64,000 nt of DNA, from assembly GCA_037176885.1 (NCBI GenBank), contig JAWWNJ010000082.1, positions 496,001 to 560,000 of the forward strand. The letters run 5' to 3'. A program made the translations under genes and the position numbers. A model generated the notes under the pieces. That model saw only the letters and a program-made list of their open reading frames with translations. It was not told the origin of the DNA and made no database searches. Each line of letters starts with the position of its first letter. The first letter of the stretch is position 1. Source of the stretch: Favolaschia claudopus. Lineage: Eukaryota; Basidiomycota; Agaricomycetes; Agaricales; Mycenaceae. Below are positions 35,037-45,685 of this stretch, piece after piece.

Positions 35037-35518
35037 CAAGGGGGTGCGGGCCGGAGAAGCCGGCACACCGGGCAGGGAGGGTGGGTCAGCCGCTGGGCCG
35101 GATAAAAAAAAAAAATGACCTCTTATGTTTTGGTCGTGAATGGGTCCGTGAGGGTTCGGGACGAGTAGAAATCAATTATACCCCCTTATACACTCTGTTC
35201 TGACCCTTAGGAGCCATTCGGAAGCCTCTTTGGTAGATTGTCCGGATTTGGATGGGACCGGCAATCAAGTTGGCCGTATTTGGTACTGTCAATACCGAGA
35301 TGTGTTGGAATTTCAAGTGGTGTTATTATCGTTCTAAATGAGAGATCCCACTCAAAAAACACCGTGTAGATGGTTCTGCAAGGCCTGAGGCAAAAGTTGT
35401 CTGCTGAACAGCTGTTTTTGATGGTAATTTCCATATTGGGACGTCACGTGGTAGGGTGGTTCCCGGCGAAGGGTCCCTAATAAAAAAAGCAGCATGAGGT
35501 GTTTTTTTTCTGTTTCAG
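35037..35518. mobile_element. insertion in the laccase 3' coding part, with an internal A12 tract
   Basis: Laccase coding reaches FAEA at about 35035, and an equivalent AEAP segment resumes at about 35530. The intervening stretch starts with a GC-rich segment of about 65 bases (GGGTGCGGGCCGGAGAAGCC...GGGCCGGAT) ending in twelve A residues (35104-35115). AT-richer sequence with no ORF follows. CGCCGAAGC occurs at both edges (about 35030 and 35530), possibly a target duplication. A short retroposed element with a poly(A) tail is one reading; the class is uncertain. Confidence 0.4.
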
Positions 35519-35830
35519 TACCCCCTTGCGCCGAAGCCCCTGCAGCTCAACGCACCGGACCGTTTGCGCAGATCATTCCACCGAAATGGCTCGATCTCTG
35601 CCCTGCATACGATGCTTTGGATCCGTGTAAGCTACTTCTGTTCAGAAGGTATCTCGGCGAGTCTCATACCTCGGCGTTCACTGTCTAGCTTTGCAGTGAT
35701 CACTCCGCAATTACATAAGGACTGCCTGACTCTACGGACTCAGGGACATTACCTGTTATCAGGTTATATATACTCATTGGTTGTGCTTGTATTTAGGATT
35801 TTGTGTTGGTTTTGTACTTTTCTGTGAATC

Positions 35831-35880
35831 ATGTTCGAAATTTTGAAATTGAACATGCACGTGAGGATCTCCCACGTGCA
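35831..35880. terminator. paired inverted repeats between convergent laccase and GH92 genes
   Basis: ATGTTC(35831-35836)...GAACAT(35851-35856) is followed directly by TGCACGTG(35856-35863)...CACGTGCA(35873-35880). The region lies between the 3' ends of two convergent genes. Structures of this kind can mark 3'-end processing or be decayed element ends. No evidence decides. Confidence 0.3.
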
Positions 35881-36403
35881 CGGTTGAATTTCATAAAATA
35901 AACAAGGATCAACAATGGTTGAACTGGTGCCAACGACACCCGAATGACCGGATTTCTTACTCAGAACCGAATTCAACAAGTAGCCCTGACAGTATCACAG
36001 GTTGAGTCAAGCACTGGGTCGGTAGCGCGACCAACTCTCACTTACCAGTTCCAATGAAGTTGACCTTAGGCTTCGAAGTCAATGTCACGCCGAGCGCTCG
36101 GGCCACCAGCTTAGCAGAGCTTTCACTTCAATCTCGACATTGACCTGTAGGAATTTGTAAGAATAGATTCTACATTGTTTGTTTTTCTGTGAACTCACTG
36201 TTCAGATTGTGGACCTGTCTCTTTTTTTCTTTTTTTCGCTATAGCTAAAAGAAAACAAGAGACTTGTAGCAGGCCGGAGCCGTCTCCTTATGTACTCATG
36301 GAAATTCAGAGACCATGTTTCACGTTGATCGTTTACAACACTTTTTGACGCTCCACAAAGTTCATCCAGTAACTAAGCATTTCCGTGCCTATTCTGAACA
36401 CGA

Positions 36404-39357
36404 TCAGATGCCTTGCAGCTGACCGTCCGAAAAAATCAGAAACTCACCGCCCCAAGTTTGTGGCTCCTTTGACATCTCGAATTGCAGGTTCCCACCCGTC
36501 GCAATCTGTTTGTGGCTTATGACTGTGGACTTGACTTCCTTACCATCGATTGACAATCCTCGGACGTATGGGGCGTTGGGAGCTCCGGCGGAGGTGATTA
36601 CCAACGGTTTGGTATGCCCTGGAAGGTGTATCGTCGCTTTGTCGAAGAAAGGGCTGGAAGAAAATCAAGTGAGATGGGAAGCAGGCGTTGGGGAAAAAAA
36701 AAGCAAACCTGCCGACGACGTAGTCCCCGGACGCTGGATTGACGGGGTAGAAGCCCAGGGCGGAGAACAAATACCACGCGCTCATCTGGCCACAGTCTTC
36801 GTTCTACAGGTATTTAGCTACTGAAAGGCAACCTGAAAAGGGTAACTCACACCCGACAGTCCGATCGGCGTATTGTTGTAATTTGCCTTTGCAATTTCAC
36901 GAACTCGCTCCTGTGTCTTGCTCGCAGCTCCCGCCAAGGCGTAGAGGTATGGTATATGATGACTCGGCTAGCGATAAAATACGTCGTCAATTCACCAAGG
37001 ATCGAATAAAGGTAAACCAGATTGACCTCGTTAGTATGATCGTTATGCCCGCCATCGAAGTGGTCATCTAGACTTTGGACGAAGCTTGCGTTACCTCCGC
37101 GATAAGCCGCTAGCGAAGGTATGTCATGTACAACATCAAACGTATACGCCCATTTATCGCCTTCAGTCCACCCTGCGTCTGGGCCCGCCCACGAGCCATT
37201 TGCGTTCCGTGCTTCCATGAAACCGGTTGCGTTATTGAACAGCGTGAATGGAGCAGCCATGGCGCGATCGCGGAGGGTGTTCACGATGTCTTTTGGTTTG
37301 CCGAGAGCGGCTGCAAGGCGGTATAGCGCGTAGTCGTCGTCTACACGACGAGGAGATACATATTTTCAGCTCGAAGTAAACCATCGTTGAATGAAATGAT
37401 CTTACAGGCATAGTCAAGCGTGCGCGACGCAGATTCCGAGTGCACGTCGTCAGCTACCCAGCCGTTTTCTGTGTATACCGAGGAAAGGCCGGCCCGGACT
37501 TCATAGTCGACGTTCTACGTTCTAGTTCAGCAAGGCAAGGATTGATTATCAGAATTCAGATTACCCACCTCTTCGCGGTCAGCGTACCTACAAGGTTTTG
37601 AATTATTATGCGATGCAATTCCCAAACGCTACTGAGTAAGCCTACCTCGTGTTCCCATCGTTCTTCGGCGGTACAGTTGCGTCCTTATAGGCCGCTTCCC
37701 AAGCAAGATCTGTATCGAAGCCCTTGATACCCTTGACGACAGCCTCCGCGATGAGGGAGTCAGCATGGGTTCCAACCATGATATTTGTCTCTATCGTCCG
37801 ATTCAGTCCCTTGGACGTAAGATACGAAACAGTGAAACACTCACCGACGATGTTCTTCCACATCGGAAGCCAACCGCCTTCCTTGTAATCTTGCAGCATA
37901 CTCGTAATCATGGATGGGATTCGCTCTGGAGCAAAGAGAATGAGCCACGCCCATTCTCCCCGGAAGGTATCCTATGAAGAGTGAAGGATTTGATTTCATG
38001 GGGTGGATTAATCTCTTACCCAGATGGAGTAGCCGGTGTAAGATTTTCCTTGATGCACACGATTATCATAGCCAGAGTAATAACGGCCGCCTTCGTCTTG
38101 CTCGTACGGGTACTGTGTGCAGGGTTTCAAACAATTTCGAGAGGAGTAAATCAGAAATCGAACCTGGAGAGTATGAAAGAATGCAGTATAGAAAACCTCC
38201 TTGTCCGCCTCACTCGCGCCTTCCAGCTGAATGCGATCGAGTTTCTCTGCCCATGCTGTGCGTGTCCGACGCGCAGTCTCTTCCAACGCTACACCATTCG
38301 CAATTTCCGCATCAAGGTTTCTGCGCGCCTGATCGACAGAGATGAAAGATACTCCGACGCGCACATTCACCTTTCCTGTCCCCACTGGAAAGCGGGCATA
38401 CGCAGAAAGCAAGCTCCCCTTGCCAGTCTTCTCCCCAGCAATTTCAGAACCGTTTTGAATGACGCCAAATTTCGCAAACGGCGTGTCGAAACGCGCGCAA
38501 AAGTAGCCTTTGAAGTTACTGGCGTTCTGTGCTATGGACGTCGGCGTGATGATCCAGTCTTGGCGCTCGCTGTTGGAGCCCGTGATTTCGCGGCGTGCGG
38601 GGTCGACGGCGATGCTGCCGAGCGGATACGTGATGTTAGTGGGGATGTAGGTGATGGGGGTTGGGCGTGTGGCCTCAAGGAGGACATAGGCGCTTTGCTC
38701 GGTTGGGAATGTGAATCGCAAGTGACCCACGCGCGACGCTACAGTTGCTCAGAAAATCTAACAGATTTGAACGAATAGCTATGAGCTTCTTACTTGCGCT
38801 TTGTTCTGCTAATATCCTTCCCCCGTCGCCAGTGTCTAGTTCGACGCGATAATAACTTGGGCTGATGATTTGTGTGTCGTCACTGAATCGAAGGCCTCGA
38901 TCCTCGAATTTGCTCTTGACGGATCCTGTCCCGGGGACAACGACGACCTGACCGCTCTCCCCCATCCAGATCGCCGGCTGATGCGTGCCCTGAAAGCCGT
39001 GGATAGTGGTGGCGGTATGATTATATGGCGTCACCGACACATAGTTTTGGTGCGTCTGCGCGACCCAACGGGTCATCGCAAAGGGCGGAGCAGTACTCGG
39101 AATCTTGGAATTAATTGAGATCACAGAACCTTTAATCGAGAGAGCAGCCTACCATCCCTCCAGAGCCGTTCGGAGTATCACCACCATTTCCTATGAGCCT
39201 GCACGAAAGTTTAGTTCGCATTCGAGAAGAGTGTGTGGTCTGACGGGTTGACATGATCCACAGCTTCACTCTTTGGAATTGAGAAAGATGGAGGACATTT
39301 CGATGCTAGACCTAGGCCTGAGGAAAGCAAGACTAGAAACGCAGAGATTTTGGACAT
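36404..39357 (-). CDS. secreted GH92 alpha-mannosidase
   Basis: Multi-exon gene starting at the ATG at 39357. MSKISAFLVLLSSGLGLASK is a signal peptide. Then come DHVNP|LIGNGGDTPNGSGGM|IPSTAPPFAMTRW, where the bars are introns joined in frame; this is the GH92 N-terminal signature. Next are the beta-sandwich part (WMGESGQVVVVPGTGSVKS..., VGHLRFTF...YVLLEATRP) and the catalytic (alpha/alpha) part: RYYSGYDNRVHQGKSYTGY, TFRGEWAW, MVGTHADSLIAEAVVKG, HFDGGHNDHTNE, PSHHIPYLYALAG, NEDCGQMSAWYLFSALGFYPV. The C-terminal sheet ends in FLIFSDGQLQGI. Known: GH92 enzymes are calcium-dependent exo-mannosidases acting on N-glycans or yeast-type mannan. I see no frame-breaking change, so this copy is probably functional. 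Its first third is the left edge of the 10.5 kb tandem repeat. Confidence 0.88.
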
Positions 39358-40980
39358 GGAAGTTGGAGAGCAAGAGGTGGTGTCCTCTGATTCGAGTGAT
39401 TGGCGACGATCCGGAGGGATCGGCCCGACCTGCGAAATGTTTCGGTGATCTCGGGGTTGTTGAAATTGTGGTTGAAATTGTGAGGAGGTTGAAGAGTTGA
39501 AGAGCTAATGTTTAGCGGGCTTGTTTGCATGCTCTGAAAAGCATTTCATGGATTGGATGGTGCTGGCCGCGAGTCTGTGATTGTGTCACTGATCGGCATG
39601 ACGAGAACGTAGGTACATCGAGGCCTGGTGAACCGTGACTTTCGTGTGCTACAAAACGTTTGTAATGATTTCGCATTGTTGGGTCAGGAAATGAATTTTC
39701 CGGCGAACAAGCAGCATATATGTTCAACCATTCCAACTTTTTGAAAGCGTAAGGAATGAGATCTCGATCGTGCGGGGTTCCTTCGAGAAACTCGGGTGCG
39801 CAATAAGACACCGAGAAGCCCGGAAGTTTCCGAGTCCGTAATCATGTACGTACCCAGTGACTACGTGTCCCCACCAATTTTCTTCTCCGAATCCTTCAAT
39901 TCTGCGTTCCCCCAGCCTGAGGATGACCGCAGCGCACCCGTACCTGGCGGGTTTTCTCCCCGTTTCAGTCGTACAGCCATGGCTTGTCCCGGAATGCAAA
40001 GAACCGATCGTCCACGCCCCTCACTCGCGTGCGTTTTCCTTCCTCAACCCCTTCCTCCTCACATCCAATTCTCTTTCCCTTTCAGCTCCGCCTCCCCAAC
40101 GCACTTCCCCTCCCCTTCTGTCTATCGACCCGGTTACGCCAATCTCCAAACCCGCCGAACCCGCGTTTTCACCTCGACACCCCCAACCTCACTCTCCTCG
40201 CAAATCCACAGCAAATTGTCAGCAATTGACGCATCGGCCGCCACGTCAGCATCGGTGAACGTGCGTCGCACATTGCCTCTTAGTATCCGCGCTGACGCCG
40301 TTTCTAGCGCAATCACGCCTCACACCGTCTCTTTCGCGGAGGCGGCGCCGCGTTTCAATCACCTCATCCCCTGACACCTTGCTTCCAGCCCACCAATCCG
40401 CCCCCGTCAAGTCCCCCGCTCCCCCGCCGCCGTCCTTCGCGTACTCGGCGTCAACGCGTACCTACAGAGTGCTACACAGGGACTTGAGGTGCGTGCCGCC
40501 CTTCCCTCTCGTTGCTACGCCTCGCTAACCGTGCAACCGTGTCCAATTGACCCGTGCGCCGCCGTCGCCATTCCGCCATGCACCCACCGCCGTTCTGTCC
40601 GCCGTCTCCTCGTTCGCTCTCTCACCACCCTCGGCCCAACACCTTCCCCTGCCCGCTCGCTCGCGCTACGACAAGACGAAGGGAATCAGCGCCAACATCG
40701 CCGGCTCAGAAAACGGGTCGCGTACCTTCCCGCTCCGCTCGGACGCGCTCGCCTCCACCGCACCGTTCGAACCGGACACCCCGATCCATCTCTTGTCGTC
40801 GACGCCGCCGGCGCACGTGCGCGTTCGCTCGCCGAGCGGTCTTACGAAGCCGTTTACGCTGGGTTTGGATTTAAAGGTCAGTGTACTCACCGTATTGCGA
40901 AAATCCCTTGCTGATTTGAAATTGCAGGCGTCGGTCTTGAACGCGTCGAAGAGCTGAATTAACTACAATCTACTCAAATG
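39358..40980. other. C-rich upstream block of the repeat unit
   Basis: 39360-39800 is the GH92 promoter side. From about 39870 to 40870 the plus strand is strongly C-rich, and overlapping Pro/Ser/Arg-rich frames are open in all three phases. No frame has a domain. One frame has a GT...AG-like junction near 40876-40925 leading to ASVLNASKS and a stop, so a small proline-rich product is conceivable but unsupported. Confidence 0.35.
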
Positions 40981-43440
40981 TATGTAGTTAGTAAGTAGAA
41001 TTTGAATGGGAATTGGTTTGAAACTTACCTGTAGGGCGGATCGGCGCCGTTTGAGTTTTGAGTTCGACGAATTCGACGACCTGTGATCGAAAGTCAACAA
41101 AATAAGGCAGCTTGGCTGGCGAACGCAACTCACCGTTGAATTTGAGTAAGTAACCCAAATGCGAAGCTAGAGTTCAGAAAGGTCGGTCGTCAAATGAATT
41201 GATAACGAATGAACGAAAGGAAGAACTCACTGATATGCCAAGCAGGCACAATGCCTGGTTGAATGCAGAGAGTAGGTTAGTTCAAGCTCGAAGTCGTTCA
41301 ATGGGGACTCACCGATGCTTTATAAAGCTTTTTCTCAATCAATTGACGACGGCGCGAGAGTTGAGTTGGCGAGGCACAACTGTTTCAAGAAGAATAGGTT
41401 AGTATACTGCGAGTCGACGCGAAGAGTAGTAGGTAAATAGACTATACTCACCTTGAATGAATCGATTAGACCCGACTCGGAACCCAACCGACCTTTCAAC
41501 GAACACATTCAAGTTAGAAATTGTAGTGGTACGGGTTGAACGACATACTGTAGAATTGAATTGGATTGAACGTCAACGAATGAATGCTCAGACTAAACAC
41601 GACGCACCTGATTGTCACATTATAATAACAAGAGCTTAGACTTGGAGACTTGAAGGAAGGCCTTGCGTGAGTAGATGTACTGGTTGGAAAGAAAGCACCT
41701 AGAATCGATTGGCAAATCGAGACAAGGTCAAGGTCAAGGTACTTACATAGAAATGTACTCACTTGGATGTGGACGACTCGTCATTTTCTGCATAGAAGAA
41801 AAAGGGTTAGCGAAAGATTGATTGAACGAAAGAGAAAGAGGAAACGACGCACTGCTTCGGCTTTGACTTGTTTCAACTCGTTACGGGGTTAACAGGCCAA
41901 CCTCAAAGCTGACGTCAATCGTAATAGGTAGAAGTTTGAGGTTGAGGTGGTTGAATCCGCTCGTTGACGTCGTTGCTCGCGTCAAACGCGACCTCAGATC
42001 ACGCAGTACGGCCGCCGCCCTCCACGGCACTCACCTCCCACGAAGCCGTCTCGCACGATACGTCTACTGACTATCTATCCATACCCTCAATCCACCCCAC
42101 GTCCGGGTCCGCCCCGACCATACTCCCGCCTTCGCAAACTCAGCGCTGTGGAAGGAAGAATTGGTTCAATGGCGGCGTGTAGATACTGAAAAGAAGTTGA
42201 AGTTGGATAATTAGCTAACAGCGAGGAGGGTGAGGTAGACACACATTGAAATCGAAACGAACAAAGCGAAATAAATTGAAGAGGAGTAAACTTGAATTTA
42301 GTGGAAGGAAAGGAATATGAACGAATTAAAGCTCACCGCTATGGGAATAGGTCATATTATCCATTGACTGGCAGACGTTCTCACCTCGAATGCAGTCAGC
42401 TCTATGAAAATGAAAGAAAAGCAGAAAGTAAGACGACGCACAGAAATGTGCATCTCACTGCACCTAAGTATTTGAAGATGAACCTGATAAGATTCAGAGA
42501 GCAAGGTCAGTGTCAATGTCGTTCGGGGTAATCATAATATGACGCACATCTAACTCAACCTTGACACCCGGGACGGCGCACAGAAATGTGCATCCCACTA
42601 CATGTAAGTATTCGAGGATGAATCTGTCAGTGAGAGAGCGAGGTCATTGTCGTTCGAGAGTAGAAGTAAATTCAATACGACGCACCTTATATCTAACCTT
42701 AATACCCACAACAAGTTGAAGCAAAGAAAGAAGGATATGTACTAGGAAGTGAAAGGTTAGTAAACGAATTGAAACCAGACAATGTCAAGATAGAGTGCAC
42801 TTACTTCAATTCAATGTAGACCATACACTCGTAGTATACTATAGAAAGGAAAGTCAGTATAATAACAAAGGGTTCAGGTAAGCAGACGCACTGTGAGTAG
42901 TAACAGCATTGAAGGTGAAGCGAATTGGGTTGAGACGGCGACGAGGGTAGAGTCGACGAAAGCGAGCCTATCGAGGATGTAAAGTTGGTTAGAGTCGAGG
43001 TGGGGGTTGAATAGAAGGGTTGAAGTGGAAAGAAACGAGACAAAGGAAAAGGTTGGTTGGGAATGTGGACGATGTCGGCGAAGGGTATGGCATGTCAAGT
43101 GGCGAGGGCGGGTATGGAGGATAGGAAGAGAATGAAGGAGAAAAGATACACATTCAGCTCACCGTGAACCCGACCAACCCGCCGCCCATTGCCCAACTCC
43201 ACCCACCCAATCCAACCCGACTCCAACAACATCGACGACGGCGACCTATGAGAAAACATCAGCGACGACACCGAGGCAGACGACGTACGAAGGCTCGAAA
43301 GCGACGAGCAGGCAAGAGGGCAAGGTTGAGAGAGGGAGATGGTGGTGGTAAGAGGGAAAGGATGGAGGTGAGTTGAACTTCAACACACGAGACTTATATA
43401 CCGTCACCTCATCCCGATCTCCTGCCCGATTTCCCTGACC
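40980..43440 (-). other. left arm of repeat unit: purine-rich on plus, dense minus-strand donor-like signals
   Basis: Minus-strand donor-like sequences (CTCACC, CTTACC, ACTCAC, or GACGCAC read as GTGCGTC) occur roughly every 50-150 bases, for example near 41030, 41135, 41227, 41307, 41450, 41600, 41740, 41845, 42330, 42435, 42545, 42680, 42800, 42885 and 43160. Intervening pieces are too short and frame-incompatible for a protein I can name. A small hairpin GCACAGAAATGTGC occurs twice (about 42436 and 42576). The same arm recurs in copy 2 (about 51440-53925) and copy 3 (61917 to the end). Confidence 0.4.
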
Positions 43441-44600
43441 CTCCCATGCGCAAAAACCGCGCAAATCAACTCCGCGGAACCTAAGAAATCAGTTTAAAAT
43501 AGATTGTTCGACTGAGTCAGACTGCACGCGGTGCCAAATCGGTGCATTTGGGACCCTGAAAATACCTCGAGATATTCAGAAGTCAGCGTAAATGGCAGAG
43601 ACAGGCCCACACACCGAGTCCCAAGTAGGTTTGCTTAGTCCCAACGTCTTCCGCCACCAAACTCCGCCGATATCCCGCCCCTCCGCCCTGAGACCCTGGA
43701 TGTCGCAAAACGGTCGTTTCGTGTTATCGAGTGCTGGGGGCGCGTACGAGGTAGGGAATAGAGCTGACGAGCAGCAAATAATAAGCAAAAAGTTTTGGGA
43801 ACCTAAAGATAGCATGAATCAGGCCTAAATCCCCTAATAAGCGAGATATGGGAAAACGAACCAGATCTCCCTGAACGAATTCCGCCGCCCTGTCGCCTCC
43901 CACACCGCCCAGAAATCATCGTCCGTATCCAAGGGATTAGTTCTGACAGATTGATGCCGCATGCCCGCGGTCTTCGCCTTCGATTTCGATTTTTTGCCCG
44001 ATTGCGTGAAGTCGCTGTTTCGCGGATCCAGCGGCCCTAAGTACCCATTTGCGACGGATTGACCCTGTAATAAACACTATATGTATAGAGATACTCACCT
44101 GAGAACCCCCATCCCAGAAATTCAGCGAAACGAAAAAAGATGATGAAGGCGGGAGACAAGGAGTGAAGACCTTCCTATTGCGGACTCGGGCGTTGAGCTG
44201 TCAAAATCTGTTTGGCAGCGTTTGCGCTCGGCTTGCTCTCAACCGCCACCTCGGAAAATTCTCTATCGGCTCTCTTCACGGCGGCACTCTGGCGGACCCG
44301 GCACTGCAAGCTTGGACCAACGGCACTCAAGGTCCCCGTCGTTTCGGCATCGAACAGGCAGCTTGGAAGCAATTTAAGCGAAATTGGCCGATTTGATCAC
44401 TATCAAACTCAACGCTTCGACACGCGGATTTGCACTGCCGTAGGGCTCCCTTGGCTCGGGAAGCCCGTTCTGGCGTCACTAGGGACCTTCCAAGGCGTCT
44501 ATTTCTGTTTACTCTTAACTCGAGCCGCCGACTTCGCACCGATTTTCACCGACTTGAATCGGGATGTCGTTTGGTCAAAAATAGCCGTTTCTCAGCTCAA
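43441..44600. other. centre of repeat unit between divergent arms
   Basis: Strand composition switches here. Plus-strand frames at 43592-43828 and 44163-44619 are open but have no known domain. It is the natural place for a bidirectional promoter if the arms are transcribed outward (inference). Copy 2 equivalent: about 53926-55085. Confidence 0.3.
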
Positions 44601-45685
44601 ATCGGCGGCTTCAGGGTAAGTGCGTTCGATTCAGTGTGAATCTGAACTGATATTCTCGCTGTGTCTTGTTCTTGTTCGTATTGAGTTCAGATTCTATCCC
44701 AAATTTGTCGCAATGCCAGTTTTCAGTTCAAGCAGTCATTTCTGCCGCAGGCTCGTTAGGCTTGGATTGAATGTGAGCTTCAGTCTCTATTCTGTCTGGT
44801 ACCTTCAGTCGTTTCTCTATCTCTCACTGAAATCCATTGTGGCGGGTTTTTGTTTGGGTTTAGAACTGCTCGTTGCTTTATGACGCGAGGTACACAAATT
44901 TGCAGATCGATCGTCCCCTCTGTCGCTTCCTACTTAGATTGTAGGATAGAACTGGGCCGTTTATGTTCAGGTGAGCTTTCTTGCCCTTCATTTTCGTCTC
45001 TTTGGAATAAATATTCCATTCTTGTTGATTTTTGGATTTTGAATCTTTCGTTCCTTCCGACGCGGTACACGCTATAAGCGCTGAAACTTGCCTTCTCTTT
45101 GACGCGCCGTCAGCTTTTTCCCGTTCCCAGCTGTCTATTCTCACCACAATCTCTTTCAGGGTTTGCCTGATTCGTCGAATGACTCGATTTCGACATGTAC
45201 GCGACCATCCTGATCTAGCCTTCCAAGATAGCGATGCTGATGCAACGCATATACAGCGGAACTATTAATAAATCGGCGGAAGACCCGTTGCTCAGGGCCA
45301 CGGCACGCGTATGTGCATTTGTTTTGTTGAACATTTGATGTGATTGCACAGCAACTCAACCAGATCACGGCAGCTCTTCCCTTACTTCAACCACCACCAC
45401 CTCACTCTCTCTCTTCAACTTCCCCCCCACTTCCCTCTCCTCCAACGCCGAACTTGCTCATCCAGCGCCTCCACGACATACCAGCCCTCTTTCTCAACCT
45501 TCGAGTCGTCTTCTCGAGCTCACTGGCAAGACCGAACACTCACAAGCGAGCTTCCCTTCTCTTTCAACATCGAGCGCCTCGCTGACGAGCTTTCCAGTCT
45601 TCTTCGACTCCATTCGAGCCCCACATCCCACCAACTCAATTTGTCGGTTCGCCGCCACACATCGCAACTCTCGTGCCGTCCACGC

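Larger units (their letters stand above)
31128..35687 (+). pseudogene. laccase (multicopper oxidase) remnant: 5'-truncated, internally duplicated, 3'-interrupted
   Basis: The laccase signature appears in exon-sized pieces. TGTYWYHSHLSTQY (second copper motif) is at 31209-31250. SLWDIDDASTIITLADWY starts at about 31407. The cupredoxin-2 sequence runs through WEINGIVYTPPDLPTLL. HPFHLHGHAF (third motif) is split by an intron near 32890 and again near 34590. HCHIDFHLEAGLAVVFAEA (fourth) lies at 34880-35035, and WLDLCPAYDALDP closes the gene at 35587-35628. The first copper motif (HWHG) and the signal peptide are missing. A 1,521-base segment is present twice, and about 490 bases interrupt the last coding part between FAEA (about 35035) and AEAP (about 35530). 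Known: laccases are secreted copper enzymes that oxidise phenols and lignin-related compounds. This copy cannot encode a normal one unless the duplication is an assembly error and an intact 5' end lies elsewhere. Confidence 0.85.

Noticed and set aside
39796..40957. Overlapping 130-190 residue ORFs on the plus strand in the C-rich block
   Set aside because: All three frames are open because stop codons are rare in C-rich DNA. No start context, domain or consistent splicing supports one.
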